The translations under genes and the position numbers were made by a program. Below are positions 1 to 10,101 of a stretch of DNA of 64,000 nucleotides, one piece after another; position 1 is the stretch's first letter, and each line of letters starts with the position of its first letter. The DNA is taken from positions 1,895,001 through 1,959,000 of the forward strand of contig JAXIVH010000044.1 of assembly GCA_036785325.1 (NCBI GenBank), written 5' to 3'. Source of the DNA: Urophycis tenuis (lineage: Eukaryota > Chordata > Actinopteri > Gadiformes > Phycidae). A model generated the notes under the pieces. It worked only from the letters and a program-made list of their open reading frames with translations. It searched no databases and was not told the origin of the DNA.

Positions 1-540
1 ACCTACACCGGCACCGCGTCGCACAGGCGGGCTGTGAGCCGTGACGTGTGCTGCTGCTGGTGTTGTTGTTGTTGGGTTTAGGGGCGCTGCTTTACAGGAC
101 ATCCGACTATCTCTTACAGAGCGAAAATGTGGACACTTGTTGTAAATAATGACTCCTCACATACTAGACCAATGTAATCATGTTGCTGTCTACAGCCGGT
201 TGAGTTTCAATGTGTTTCTTATCATGAGAGCAATAACCATAGGTGTTGACAGCTGGGATATTCAAATTAAATGCCGTTTAGTGATCTGTTGGCATGTAAA
301 TATACACACAGAGAAAATGGTTTCTGAAAAAAAGGTTTTGTATAGTTTTATAAAAAATCACTTTAAGTGCATTTTATTTTCTGTATATTTTTTACAACTG
401 TAATACAATAAAAAAAATACCATGTCAATTATATTAAACATCATTTTCTTTTTAATTTCTATTCAGTTAACTGAATCAATAATTAGTATTATGATTGAAC
501 ACACACACACATACATGCACACATCAGAATAATCTAGACC
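1..540. other. No gene recognised; AT-rich flank
   Basis: The first 100 bases are GC-rich with CTG/TTG triplet runs and could be the end of an upstream exon, but no reading frame is convincing. The rest is AT-rich with a short (AC)n run near 500. No coding signal or splice structure could be supported. Confidence 0.5.
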
Positions 541-630
541 AGTGGTTCTTAACCTGGGTTCGATGGAACCCCAGGGGTTTGTTGAGTCACTCTCAGGTTC
601 AGCAGGGGTCAAGACCTGAGGCGATTTCTC
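541..630. mobile_element. hAT-type transposon terminus-like fragment
   Basis: The sequence cagtggttcttaacctgg near 540 has the look of a hAT (Charlie-like) terminal inverted repeat and is followed by the usual GGTTCGATnGAACCCCAGGGG-type subterminal sequence. No matching inverted end or 8-bp duplication was found nearby, so this is one end or a fragment only. Confidence 0.5.
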
Positions 631-821
631 TAGGACTGCAAGGGAAGCTCAGCTTCCCCTAAAATGTCAACAATGAAATGGTTAAATGTAAAGATCCGAC
701 ATAGAGACGAGAGAGACGTGGGTAGTAAACAAACACTTTAGAACACGGCACAAAAGGTCATATTATACACAGGCTGTCGGCTACATCTGTTCCCTCCCGT
801 TCCACCCCACCTAACCTCACT

Positions 822-1513
822 TTACCTCCTAGTCTCGCCTCGTGAGAGCCCCCATTCAAAGACTAACCAGATGAGCATGTGCCTAAACATCAATCCCAGT
901 ACATTACACCCCTGTCCCCCAGTCAACCATCTCAGCCAAGTGGCGTGGAGGGCGACGATCTCTTCCCGGAGGCTGTAGAGGAGCCGTGGGTTCGAGAACG
1001 GCCACAAGACCAGCAGGATCTCCAACAGACCTGCTGGTCTCAGGTTGCGGTGTTTTGGCCGATGCAGACTCCAGCAGCCCAGCAGGTGACCTGCTGACCA
1101 GGAACCAGGGATTCTCCCTTGTGACCGCATCCTCGCCTGACGTCACTCTACCACGCTGCTGATCCATGTGAGGTCTGTGTCCGTCAGGAGTCTGCACTCT
1201 TTATGAAACTGGGCCAGTAGGTTCTGCTATCATGGCAGGGACCCACTTGTGTCCCCCAGTGTAGCTCCTCACAGTGTCCTGTGCACCTGAAGCATCTATC
1301 TGGGCCTTGGAAGTTTTCCTGCACTTCACCTCCTGCTTCTGGTGCATAATGGTGATGAATACGATCAAGGGCAGAGGTGGGTTGCCGGTTCATGAGAAGT
1401 TTGGCAGGGCTTTTCCATGTTGCTGAATTGGGAGTGACATGCTGTGACAGCAGAAGCCTAGCCAGGCGTGTCTGCCAGTCACCTGACAGTGATCCTAGAG
1501 AACTGCTCTGCAC
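822..1513 (-). pseudogene. Ty3/gypsy-like pol remnant (integrase C-terminus)
   Basis: On the minus strand 1184-1500 encodes a peptide with LLSQHVTPNSATWKSPAKLL followed by LDRIHHHYAPEAGG. This is the typical stretch after the integrase core of fish gypsy elements (SQHVTPNSATGKSPAELLMGR-like). Downstream on the same strand (904-1197) another frame gives a charged tail with GRDRRPPRHLAEM, resembling the extreme C-terminus of such polyproteins. The frames differ and no protease, reverse transcriptase or complete LTR pair is present, so it is a decayed fragment. Confidence 0.65.
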
Positions 1514-1625
1514 TCACTTGTGGGAATACAAAATGGAAGAAGAGCATTTATTGTTGCACACACACACACACGGTTTTATACACACACATCACATGTCCCT
1601 ATCAACACATATGATTGGCCATTCC
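1503..1625 (+). repeat. Terminal segment shared, inverted, with 14.70-14.79 kb
   Basis: The stretch from ctcacttgtgggaataca through the atttattgttgc motif, (CA)n and ttttatacacacacatcacatg matches the reverse complement of 14,697-14,787 closely. In both places it adjoins a minus-strand gypsy integrase fragment. It is probably an LTR or element-edge sequence; which one is not clear. Confidence 0.5.
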
Positions 1626-1698
1626 CTACTCAATATAACTTATAAAATCAAAGTTATCTGATACAATTGAGGGCATACTTGTCCTACACATGTTACAG

Positions 1699-1896
1699 AT
1701 ACATGCCGAACTCGATCGAGGTGGTGACGGGCCGGGCCGTGTACTACGTGCTGGTCCACAGGGACGCCCGGGTCCGGGAGAGGGTCTTGCGGCGAGCCCT
1801 GATGCCCGTGTTGTGCAGCGGCGACGGGGGGCGGGGCCGTGGACGTCCGGGCCAATCACGGTGGAGGTGGGAGAACGCCAGCAGGGGGCGGCAGAG
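1699..1896 (+). CDS. prkd: prkd exon: end of PH domain (boundaries uncertain)
   Basis: After a tgttacag acceptor the frame reads PNSIEVVTGRAVYYV and then RRALMPV, matching the PKD PH-domain end (PHCFEIVTANATYFV ... IRQALMPV). The donor that would join in phase to the 2291 exon is the gt at 1897, but that requires a different frame from the one used for ALMPV. The frame change falls near the G-rich run at 1825-1840. Either the true donor lies elsewhere or there is an indel. Confidence 0.55.
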
Positions 1897-4800
1897 GTAC
1901 GAGCCGGGACGTCACACACCTGATGGTGTCCACGGCGACGAGTCAGGGTTGTGTTTCACGAGGCGTGACTGCTGTGATTCGGTTGTGAATCTATGTGCCT
2001 TAAAGGGTTGCTACTGTAATGCATTTGGCCAGATTTAATGGGTCAATCTATAGTTGCACAACGTGACGACGTGACGAGTTGACGACGTGAAGTTCAAGAT
2101 TCGTGACCCTCTGTCGGAGTATATCCATGATAGATTGAGATATAACTTTATTAACATGCTGTTTTTTCCACAGGCCTGCACAGAGAAGCGAGTGCAGTGA
2201 GTATAGTGCCTCATTACAACTCCATGTTAATATTACAATGATCCTTATCCTGGCCGTCAGCACTGCATCTGACTGCTGTGTGCTCTGCAGGACATCAGGC
2301 TTGTGTATCAGATCCTCACCGACAAGATGCTGGGCTCAGGGCAGTTTGGTGTTGTGTTTGAAGGTACTGTGGGACTCTAGGGCGCTCTCCAAGCCAAGCT
2401 GAACAGCAAGTCTGTCCTTTATGTGAACATGCATGTTCCTCTCCACTCTGATAGTAAGTAAGTAAGTAAGTAAGTAAGTTTAATTTATAGAGCACATTTA
2501 CACACAGCATACACTGGCCAAAGTGTATATAATGTCAATGTCAATAAATAAAAGACAAATAGCAAAAATATAGTACAACAATACAATTTGACCAGAAGTC
2601 CTAATATCAATACAAAAAGGGGGAACATTCAACATCAGGGCACACCATATAGACATGAACAGTAGATAAATGGTTATAGAGGGCAAGGAAGGCCAGGGAG
2701 TAAAAGTGTGTTGTTAGCCTGATGGCGTTCCTCTGGGTGCTGCTGTCGCCCCTCCGCAGGCACCCACAGAACGTTGGGTCGCTCGGTGGCCATCAAGGTG
2801 ATCGACAAGAGGCGCTTCCCCAGCAACCTGGAGGGCCAGCTGAAGAACGAGGCCACCATCTTACAGGTACTGCAATCGACCCTCACGCACGGCAAAGCAG
2901 CACCAGATGCAGATGTGGCTCTTCTGTGTAACGTTGCGTGTCTTTGTATGTTCATGCATGTGTGAGTGTGTTGTGTGAGAGAGACATGGATTATTTTTGT
3001 GTAGTTTTACTTGTCTCTGTGTGCGTGTGTGTGCACGTGTTCACGCTCATGTGTGTGTGTGCGTGTGCCGCGCTCCCTCCCAGAATCTGTCCCACCCCGG
3101 GGTGGTGTTGATGGAGGCCATGTTTGAGACGGTGGAGCACATCTTGGTGGTGATGGAGAAGCTCCATGGAGACATGCTGGAGATGATCCTCTCCAGTGAG
3201 ACGGGGCGTCTCCCGGAGCGCACCACGCGCTTCCTGGTCACACAGGTCCGCCCCCCCCTCCCCCTCCAGCCCCCTCCATAGGCTAACTGTTAGAAGTTCA
3301 CTTATGACCAATGTACATTTTGAATGCAGTCTTTACCCCGTGGTTTACCTGTGTGTTTACCTCTGTGTGTTTACCCTGTGTGTCTATCCTGTGTGTTTAT
3401 TTGTGTCTACCTGTGTGTTTACCTTTGTGTGTTTACCTCTATGTGTTTACCTGTGTGTCTACCTGTGTGTTTACCCTTTGTCTACCCTGTGTGTTTACCT
3501 GTGTGTTTACCTGTGTGTCTACCTGTGTGTCTACCCTGTGTGTTTACCTGTGTGTCTACCTGTGTGTCTACCCTGTGTGTTTACCTGTGTGTTTACCTGT
3601 GTGTTTACCTGTGTGTCTACCCTGTGTGTTTACCTGTGTGTCTACCCTGTGTGTCTACCCTGTGTGTATACCTGTGGGGTGTACTACGAACCTCGATTAG
3701 TGGGTTAGCGAGGTATGTTGAGCTCAGAGCTGTCATACGAAAGTCGCTCTCTTTTAGCATCGCTATATCACCATGGTAACTTATGCTGGCAACCAAACCT
3801 GCACGGGAGGAGGTTTTCAGCTAACTTTCCGATTAGATCGGCTACTTAAAGCTGAGCGCCGCCTCCTAGTCAGGGTGTTTCGCTGAGTTTTTTTCTTATT
3901 TGCTACATGTAATCAACATCAGATGAAAGGTTAGAGCCTAGCCTATTGCTAATCATAGGCTACATTCACCTGAAATCATTGAAATGTATGCTTTAAACTT
4001 ACCACATTGAATTATGTTTTTAGAATAGAATAGAATAAAATACTCTTTTTGTGCTTATTTCTTACTTGTACCCATGTTTGGACGGTCGTGCTAGCACCCA
4101 ATCTAGATGGGGTAAAAGGCATGATGATGGACAGGCAAGATATGAACACCGGTCGCTGGCGTGCAGTTCAGATACTGATCTACCACACCACCGTCACTAC
4201 CTTCCGGCACATGCAATACGTTTTTTACATATAGGATGTATATGAAATGAATTCCCTAAATTAAGATTGCAGGTTGGAGATTGCTTTTGCATTTTGCAAT
4301 CATATGCACTCTATTGGGATTAATGGCGAACAATTCTGCATTTGGCACAGTTTTTTTTAGACAATTAGGCTATGCAGAATCTTTTCACTTACGCATTCAC
4401 AGAATCTGCTATTTTTTGCCAGCACGCCTCCCTAGCCTGCCTACCTGTGTGTCTACCCCAGTCCTTCTCAAAGTGTGGGGCGTGCCCCACTGGTGGGGAA
4501 CGGAGACATGACAGGTGGGGCGCGACAAACGGGAGGGAATTTTCAATTTCATGCCTATCTTACTATAAATGCTATTGACAATCAAGATAATTCACTCTAA
4601 ACAAAACACACACACACGCACACACACAAATTAAGCTTATGATGGCACAACTGCACTTTTATTTTCTCTTTTTGAACTTTGTGTTATTTGTTGTTTTTGA
4701 TTTTGATTCAGTATCAAATATGACTGATATACTTGGTGCTAGTAATTTCAATACATTTAAAATAATTTGAAGTAATTCGTCAAGATTTTTGTTGGGGCGA

Positions 4801-5297
4801 CGGGGGCAAGTGGGGCTTGAAAATCCCCACTTGTTCAAAGTGGGGAATGACGAAAACAGTTTGAGAACCACTGGTCTACCCTGTGTGTCTACCCTGTGTG
4901 TCTACCTGTGTGTTTACCTGTGTGTTTACCTGTGTGTCTACCTGTGTGTCTACCCTGTGTGTTTACCTGTGTGTCTACCTGTGTGTTTACCTGTGTGTCT
5001 ACCTGTGTGTCTACCCTGTGTGTTTACCCTGTGTGTCTACCTGTGTGTCCACCCTGTGTGTTTACCCAGTGTATTTACCTGTGTGTCTACCTGTGTGTTT
5101 ACCCAGTGTATTTACCTGTGTGTCTACCTGTGTGTCCACCCTGTGTGTCTACCTGTGTGTCTACCTGTGTGTCTACCTGTGTGTCTACCTGTGTGCAGGT
5201 CCTTGAGGCACTGCGGTACCTCCATTTGAAACACATCGCTCACTGCGACCTGAAGCCTGAGAACGTCCTGCTGGCCTCCACAGACCCCTTCCCTCAG
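1699..5297 (+). CDS. prkd: Protein kinase D family gene, partial (PH end to catalytic loop)
   Basis: Five exons on the plus strand: about 1699-1896, then 2291-2363, 2760-2866, 3084-3245 and 5199-5297. Phases of the last four agree exactly. Together they encode the tail of a PH domain, the glycine loop GSGQFGVV, the VAIK lysine, the helix-C glutamate in LKNEATILQ, the PKD signature VVMEKLHGDMLEMILSSE and the catalytic loop HCDLKPENVLL. PKD kinases act downstream of diacylglycerol and PKC at the Golgi and plasma membrane; HCD in place of HRD is normal for this family. The protein is clearly diverged from PRKD1/2/3 (for example LMEAMFETVEHIL for NLECMFETPE), so the paralogue is not assigned. The next expected exon (DFG motif, activation loop) and all later ones were not found before the oppositely oriented clcn3. 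Confidence 0.85.
2291..2363 (+). CDS. prkd: prkd exon: start of kinase domain, glycine loop
   Basis: Acceptor ctctgcag and donor gtactg bound a 73-bp exon encoding DIRLVYQILTDKMLGSGQFG and VVFE, ending in phase 1. It corresponds to DIxTVYQIFPDEVLGSGQFG of PKD kinases. It joins in phase to the exon at 2760. Confidence 0.88.
2453..2480. repeat. (AGTA)n microsatellite
   Basis: Seven or so AGTA repeats lie in the intron after the glycine-loop exon. Confidence 0.9.
2760..2866 (+). CDS. prkd: prkd exon: ATP-binding lysine and helix C
   Basis: A 107-bp exon bounded by cctccgcag and gtactg. It encodes THRTLGRSVAIKVIDKRRFP, then the NLEGQLKNEATILQ segment. It contains the VAIK lysine and the helix-C glutamate, so both N-lobe catalytic residues are kept. 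It starts in phase 1 and ends in phase 0. Confidence 0.9.
3084..3245 (+). CDS. prkd: prkd exon: hinge region, PKD signature
   Basis: A 162-bp, 54-codon, phase-0 exon between ctccctcccag and gtccgc. It encodes NLSHPGVVLMEAMFETVEHI followed by LVVMEKLHGDMLEMILSSE and GRLPERTTRFLVTQ. The EKLHGDMLEMILSSE hinge stretch is diagnostic for the PKD family. Confidence 0.92.
3350..3672. repeat. 12-13-bp minisatellite (CTGTGTGTYTAC)n in prkd intron
   Basis: About 25 near-perfect copies of ctgtgtgttta(c)/ctgtgtgtcta(c). It gives long cysteine/valine/leucine-rich open frames in all three frames, which are artefacts of the repeat. The same array resumes at 4441 and 4874-5192 after two insertions. Confidence 0.95.
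3675..4440. mobile_element. Insertion within the minisatellite, possibly PIF/Harbinger-like
   Basis: The minisatellite is broken between 3675 and 4440. The left edge reads ggggtgtactacgaacctcg, which resembles ends of fish Harbinger-like non-autonomous elements. A convincing inverted partner and a 3-bp duplication were not identified at the right edge, so the class is uncertain. It is AT-rich and non-coding. Confidence 0.4.
4459..4873. mobile_element. Non-autonomous hAT element (415 bp) with perfect 8-bp target duplication
   Basis: The element starts CAGTCCTTCTCAAAGTG and ends with the inverse of CAGTGGTTCTCAAACTG, giving ~17-bp terminal inverted repeats with few mismatches. It is flanked on both sides by gtctaccc (4451-4458 and 4874-4881), an 8-bp duplication of the minisatellite target, as hAT transposases make. 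The interior is AT-rich and non-coding. Confidence 0.9.
4874..5192. repeat. Minisatellite (CTGTGTGTYTAC)n, second part
   Basis: This continues the array of 3350-3672. It runs directly into the splice acceptor of the 5199 exon (ctacctgtgtgcag), so the acceptor itself looks like a repeat unit with no ordinary pyrimidine tract. Confidence 0.95.
5199..5297 (+). CDS. prkd: prkd exon: catalytic loop
   Basis: A 33-codon phase-0 exon between gtgtgcag and gtggtt. It encodes VLEALRYLHLKHIAHCDLKP and ENVLLASTDPFPQ. The catalytic aspartate and asparagine (HCDLKPEN) are present. This is the last prkd exon seen; the DFG exon should follow but was not found. Confidence 0.9.
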
Positions 5298-5465
5298 GTG
5301 GTTCATTGACAGTCATTGAATGGTCTGGTTATCACCTGGTAATGGTGCTCACGTTCACCTTGGTTGTTCATTACATTTACATTACATTTACATTCAGGGC
5401 ATTTAGCATTTAGATCTATTTGACAAGATAAGGAAGAGAGGACAAGAGGAAAATATAAAAAATGA

Positions 5466-7478
5466 ATGATATGTCTAAGAGAAAAGACTGCAGCAATGAT
5501 GAAACAGAAAACATACCAGATAAAGGTCGCAGAACAAAGCCAGAATGAGGAGTCACGAAGTCAGCAGAAAGAAATGACAGCTGCAGGATCTTCAGAAACA
5601 AGTACAACAGGTGATCATGATGATGCTAGGCCTACCGCTTACCCCACAATATGAAAAAAGGAACAATACGAGCAGTTCAGGGAAAAAAATGAATGGTTGT
5701 ATGCTAAAACTGGAACGCTTGGCTGTACCCCATGCCGAGAAGTGAAAGATCTCAGTCCCATTGCATCCTGTGGTGTTAATACTGCTAGCCAGTGGGCTGA
5801 AGGAAAGATAGCCCTATTTTGTACATCAAGGGAGGTCCAACTTTCATCACTACGAAAAAAAAAAAAGAGTGAACATAGACATTCTGCAGCACATAATGAA
5901 GCCATTAAAATTCTACAAACTGCAAAAAAAGAAACTTTTGAGTATGAATGCCACCAGTGAGGAGGCTGCATATGAGACCACTGCAACAGTATTTAGGACA
6001 GCTTATTATGTGGCCAAAGAAAGCAAACCTTTCACAGACTTCGAGAGCCTAATTGACCTGCAGAAGGCCAACTCTACTGATCTAGGCCGTGTTTTGCGCA
6101 GTAAGACTGTCTATGTTGATATAATTGATCATGTGCCTTCACAAATGAAAACCGCACTTCTGAAAAAGATAACAGGAAATAGATACAAGATCCCAATAGT
6201 AGCAGATGAGTCAATCATTACTGGACACAAATCAACTCTAGTTGTGTTTTTGAAGACCAGTGTTGATGGAGACATGGACCCCATTGCCTTTCCTTTGGAC
6301 CTGATTGAGCTGGATGTCTGTTTGCTGCCCATATCAAAGACCAGCTAACGACTTGGCTGTTCAAGAATGGCTTCGCTACTGAGTTGCTGCAGGAAGTCTT
6401 CATTGGGTTTTGCAGTGATGGGGCCAATGTAATGTTAGGTGTGAAGTCAGGTGTGGGGCAGCTGCTCCAGGATGACTGCCCAGGCATCATACTGTGGCAC
6501 TGCCTTAATCACAGACTGGAGCTTGCTATGGATCAGGCACTCAACTCAACAGGGGGAACATAAGACTTCCTGGCCTTCCTTGACACCCTGTATTCCTACA
6601 TAGCCGGTCACCAAATAATATGCGACAGCTGAGTGAATGTGCTGTCAACCTACACATCACCCTCAAAAGGATTGGGTTGAGTGTTCAGTGTCCGCTGGGT
6701 AGCTTCTTCGTGTAGGGCAGTCACAGCTGCTTGGCAGTCTTATCCTGCCTTGGCACAACGTTACCGGGAGGCATCAGAACACGCTTCCAGGGATGGCAGA
6801 GAGAGGGCCAAATTTAAGGGGCTGCTGACAAAATCGTTGCACTTATGTTAGATCAAAAGTCTACAAAAGTCTTGCACTTACGTTAGATCTTCTTATTGAA
6901 CTGAAGAACTTGTCAGAAATTCTTCAGGACAGGAAGACCGCACTCCAAAAGGCCCACGACGTCATGTCATTGTTTGTGAAAGGTATCGAGAGCCTAAGTA
7001 CACACCCAGGCCCACATGTTGTTGAAGCAAGTAAGGCAGAGGAAGTTATGGAATTTAAGGGAGAAACCGTAGGTGTTGGCAAGTCCCTGACTCTGCTAAG
7101 TTCATCCAAGCAGTAGCAGAGAGTATGAAAGACAGACTCTTCACCACCACAGCAAACAGGGCACAGGGCAGTGTCAACGCCACTAGGAAAGAGGCCTACA
7201 ACAGCCTCATCGACATGGACACAGTGTCGGCAAGTAATGCATACTGTGAGAGGGGGTTCAGCACAACGAACAGCATGAGAACAGAGTTTCGGAACAAACT
7301 GACCACAAGAAATGCAGCAAACTTCCTCTTCGTCAACACAGTGGGACCACCATGCATGCAGTGGGATCCCCTTCCTCATGTACAGACTTGGCTGGGTAAA
7401 GGAAGGAGAGCTGCTCACTCATCAAGCGGCATGTCTCGCTGTCAAACAGATGAGGACAGCTACTTCAAGCCTCTTTGA
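5466..7478 (+). pseudogene. Broken hAT transposase-like gene (KIAA1586/ZMYM-type)
   Basis: Plus-strand fragments in shifting frames make up one hAT-superfamily protein. 5660-5960 has a zinc-binding-like stretch (TGTLGCTPC, IALFC, then HNEAI). 5869-6348 has TATVFRTAYYVAKESKPFTD and YKIPIVADESI, the start of the RNase-H-like core. About 6350-6560 has GFCSDGANVMLGVKSGVG and WHCLNHRLELA. 7125-7478 ends in the dimerisation region CERGFSTTNSMRTEFRNKL. At least four frameshifts or stops separate the parts, so it cannot encode the full protein. This layout is typical of domesticated or decayed hAT genes of the KIAA1586/ZNF862 type. An A-rich stretch near 7600 follows the end. Confidence 0.75.
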
Positions 7479-7904
7479 AATGTATTCATTTGAATTTATT
7501 TATTTTTAAGTGTTTTACATAAACTTTCACTTTTCTGTTCTGTTCCACTGTTCTGTGTCCAATGTCCAAAATTAAAAGTTAAGATTTTCAACTGGTCAGC
7601 AAAAAAAAAAAGTGATTAAAATGATTGTGTTGTTTAAATGATGTGTTTGCAATTTATTTGTATTCAGAAACTGATACAGGGAGATGAAAGTGATATACTA
7701 ATGTGATAAAAAGTACTAGAGCGATACGCAGTCCTAGTGAATGCTTGATAAGTAGACTATAATAAATAATCTAGTGCATAATTCAGTTTCGATGCACGCT
7801 CTGCACGCGCACTATGGGTCAATATGATAGTACCGGCAAGGAATAAAAACGACTTTCACCCCTGCTTCTAAGTCAAGTATAACCTCCGAACATATCAGAG
7901 AAAC

Positions 7905-8560
7905 CATCACAGTGGTGCAGTGGGTACAGCTCTGGAGACACAGGTTCAAGTCCTGTCATGGTTCGTGCTGTTGAACTCTTCATGTTCTCATGTCATCAAT
8001 TGTCTAACTTCTAAGTCAAGTATAACCTCCAAACATGTCATAGAAAGCATCATGGTGGTGCAGTGGATAGAGCTGTTGTGTACAGCTCTGGAGACACAGG
8101 TTCAAGTCCTGTCGAGCTTGGTGCTGATGATCATTAATGTTTTCATATCAATTGTCTGACTTCTAAGTCAAGTATAACCTCCAAACATGTCATAGAAAGC
8201 ATCACAGTGGTGCAGTGGATAGAGCTGCTTGTGTACAGCTCTGAAGACACAGGTTCAACTCCTGTCGAGGTTGGTGCTGATGATCATTCATGTTTTCATA
8301 TCAATTGTCTGACTTCTAAGTCAAGCATAACTTCCAAACATGTCATAGAAACCATCATGGTGGTGCAGTGGATAGAGCTGTTGTGTACAGCTCTGGAGAC
8401 ACAGGTTCAAGTCCTGTCGAGGTTGGTGCTGATGATCATTAATGTTTTCATATCAATTGTCTGACTTCTAAGTTAAGTATAACCTCCAAACATGTCATAG
8501 AAAGCATCACGGTGGTGCAGTGGATAGAGCTGTTGTGTACGCTCTTGGAGAACAGGGTTC
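7905..8560 (+). repeat. tRNA-like tandem array, block 1 (5 units of ~153 bp)
   Basis: Five units carry a Pol III A box (TGGTGCAGTGG) and B box (GGTTCAAGTCC). Each has a perfect T-arm (ACAGG TTCAAGT CCTGT). In most, the middle is a perfect 8-bp hairpin, AGAGCTGT with loop TGTGT and ACAGCTCT. Between units lies a conserved spacer with ttctaagtcaagtataacct. The first unit is the most diverged; the fifth ends differently (GGTTCAAGTCCCAGGTTGAG). The T-arm and boxes suggest descent from a tRNA gene, perhaps tRNA-Arg-like. Confidence 0.85.
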
Positions 8561-8900
8561 AAGTCCCAGGTTGAGCACTTCGTTGGCTCCTTGTCAATCC
8601 CAATGACTTATAGAAAAAGTTTTTTTAAATGTCATCAAATTTTTTAACAAAACGGGGTGTCTTCAGTGAGAGAGCTGTACCGTGTTGGGCTCTAATCCCC
8701 CACCCACTTACCTACTTTGCCCACCCGCGTCCCCACTCAGACTCATTCGCATGGGAATGGATGGATGAACTCATTCACTCACTCATTCACTCACTCATTC
8801 ACCACCCAATCACCACGATCCATTTATTCCCATTGTGATGAATGGATGCAAGAATTTCATCCATTGACCCAGACACTCTAACATTCACACAAATTACCCT

Positions 8901-8968
8901 TAGCAGGATTTGAACCCCTGTCTACCGAACAGATGTGTAGCAGCTCTCTCAACTGCGCCACAGAGACA
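8901..8968 (-). ncRNA. tRNA-like sequence, probably a tRNA pseudogene
   Basis: The minus strand reads GTCTCTGTGGCGCAGTTGAG at the 5' side, like the start of a tRNA-Asn gene, and ends in a B box GGTTCAAATCC. The anticodon arm cannot be folded convincingly. Copies are present at about 10,442-10,509 and 12,548-12,616. Confidence 0.5.
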
Positions 8969-9057
8969 CCGACAAAGTTTGTGCGGGAGGTTCTACTGTA
9001 CGTTACAATCCACATGTTAGTGTTTGTTGTAAAAACATGCAAGTCCACATTGTTCTT

Positions 9058-9123
9058 GGCATGAGTTGAACCCATGACTCAAGATCAGTTCACCAACAGC
9101 TCCATCCATTGTGCCACTGAGCC
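9058..9123 (-). ncRNA. tRNA-like sequence, probably a tRNA pseudogene
   Basis: The minus strand begins GGCTCAGTGGCACAATGGAT, a good A box close to tRNA-Arg genes, and ends GGGTTCAACTC as B box. The T-stem pairs at four of five positions. Copies recur in the other two blocks. Confidence 0.5.
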
Positions 9124-9252
9124 GCTGGCTGTGAATGAAGTCAAAGTGTATAATTGACTTTACAATTCAATGTCTCTTTGTAAAGAGTCAATCATCCCAA
9201 AGGCAAAGCAGACATGTTTCGACAGTGCTGAATCCATTATGAATAAGCAGTA

Positions 9253-9324
9253 GCCTGAACAGGGACTTGAACCCTGGACCCTCAGATTAAAAGTCCGATG
9301 CTCTACCAGCTGAGCTACTTAGGC
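9253..9324 (-). tRNA. tRNA-Lys (UUU), copy 1
   Basis: A 72-nt cloverleaf on the minus strand: D-arm TAGCTCAGCTGGTAGAGCA, anticodon loop CTTTTAA (anticodon TTT), and perfect T-arm CAGGGTTCAAGTCCCTG. The acceptor stem is GCCTAAG against TTCAGGC, with one A-C mismatch at pair 5-68. The base at the discriminator position is T rather than the usual G. Sequence identity to vertebrate tRNA-Lys is otherwise high. The mismatch and discriminator leave function open. Confidence 0.8.
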
Positions 9325-9331
9325 TTCATTC

Positions 9332-10101
9332 AGAGGTTCAACTCCTGTCGAGGTTGGTGCTGATGATCATTAATGTTTTCATATCAATTGTCTGACTTCT
9401 AAGTCAAGTATAACCTCCAAACATGTCATGGAAAGCATCATGGTGGTGCAGTGGATAGAGCTCCTTGTGTACACCTCTGAAGACACAGGTTCAACTCCTG
9501 TCGAGGTTGGTGCTGATGATCATTCATGTTTTCATATCAATTGTCTGACTTCTAAGTCAAGTATAACCTCCAAACATGTCATAGAAAGCATCATGGTGGT
9601 GCAGTGGATAGAGCTGTTGTGTACAGCTCTGGAGACACAGGTTCAAGTCCTGCCGCGGTTGGTGCTGATGATCATTAATGTTTTCATATCAATTGTCTGA
9701 CTTCTAAGTCAAGTATAACCTCCAAACATGTCATAGAAAGCATCATGGTGGTGCAGTGGATAGAGCTCCTTGTGTACACCTCTGAAGACACAGGTTCAAG
9801 TCCTGTCGAGGTTGGTGCTGATGATCATTAATGTTTTCATATCAATTGTCTGACTTCTAAGTCAAGTATAACCTCCAAACATGTCATAGAAAGCATCATG
9901 GTGGTGCAGTGGATAGAGCTGTTGTGTACAGCTCTGGAGACACAGGTTCAAGTCCTGCCGCGGTTGGTGCTGATGATCATTAATCTTTTCATATCAATTG
10001 TCTGACTTCTAAGTCAAGTATAACCTCCAAACATGTCATAGAAAGCATCATGATGGTGCAGTGGATAGAGCTGTTGTGTACAGCTCTGGAGACACAGGTT
10101 C
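9332..10101 (+). repeat. tRNA-like tandem array, block 2 (partial + 5 units)
   Basis: It begins inside a unit (aggttcaactcctgtcg) directly after the tRNA-Lys, then five full ~153-bp units follow. Some units carry a variant middle (ctccttgtgtacacctctg) that breaks the central hairpin while the T-arm stays intact. The last unit again ends GGTTCAAGTCCCAGGTTGAG at the entry to the next block. Confidence 0.85.

Larger units (their letters stand above)
8561..9331. repeat. Array-interrupting block, copy 1
   Basis: A ~770-bp block shared with 10,102-10,872 and 12,266-12,978. It holds a (TCAT/ACTC)n run near 8770-8800, two minus-strand tRNA-like sequences and a tRNA-Lys gene. Block plus neighbouring array units repeat with a period of 1,541 bp between copy 1 and copy 2. 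Confidence 0.9.

Noticed and set aside
3196..3779. Three overlapping Cys/Val/Leu/Pro-rich open frames on the plus strand
   Set aside because: They are the CTGTGTGTYTAC minisatellite read in three frames inside a prkd intron; the same holds for 4789-5309.
8629..8838. 69-aa open frame repeated at 10,170 and 12,279
   Set aside because: Part of the tRNA-Lys-bearing block, over a (TCAT)n run; no domain, and it is repeated only because the block is.
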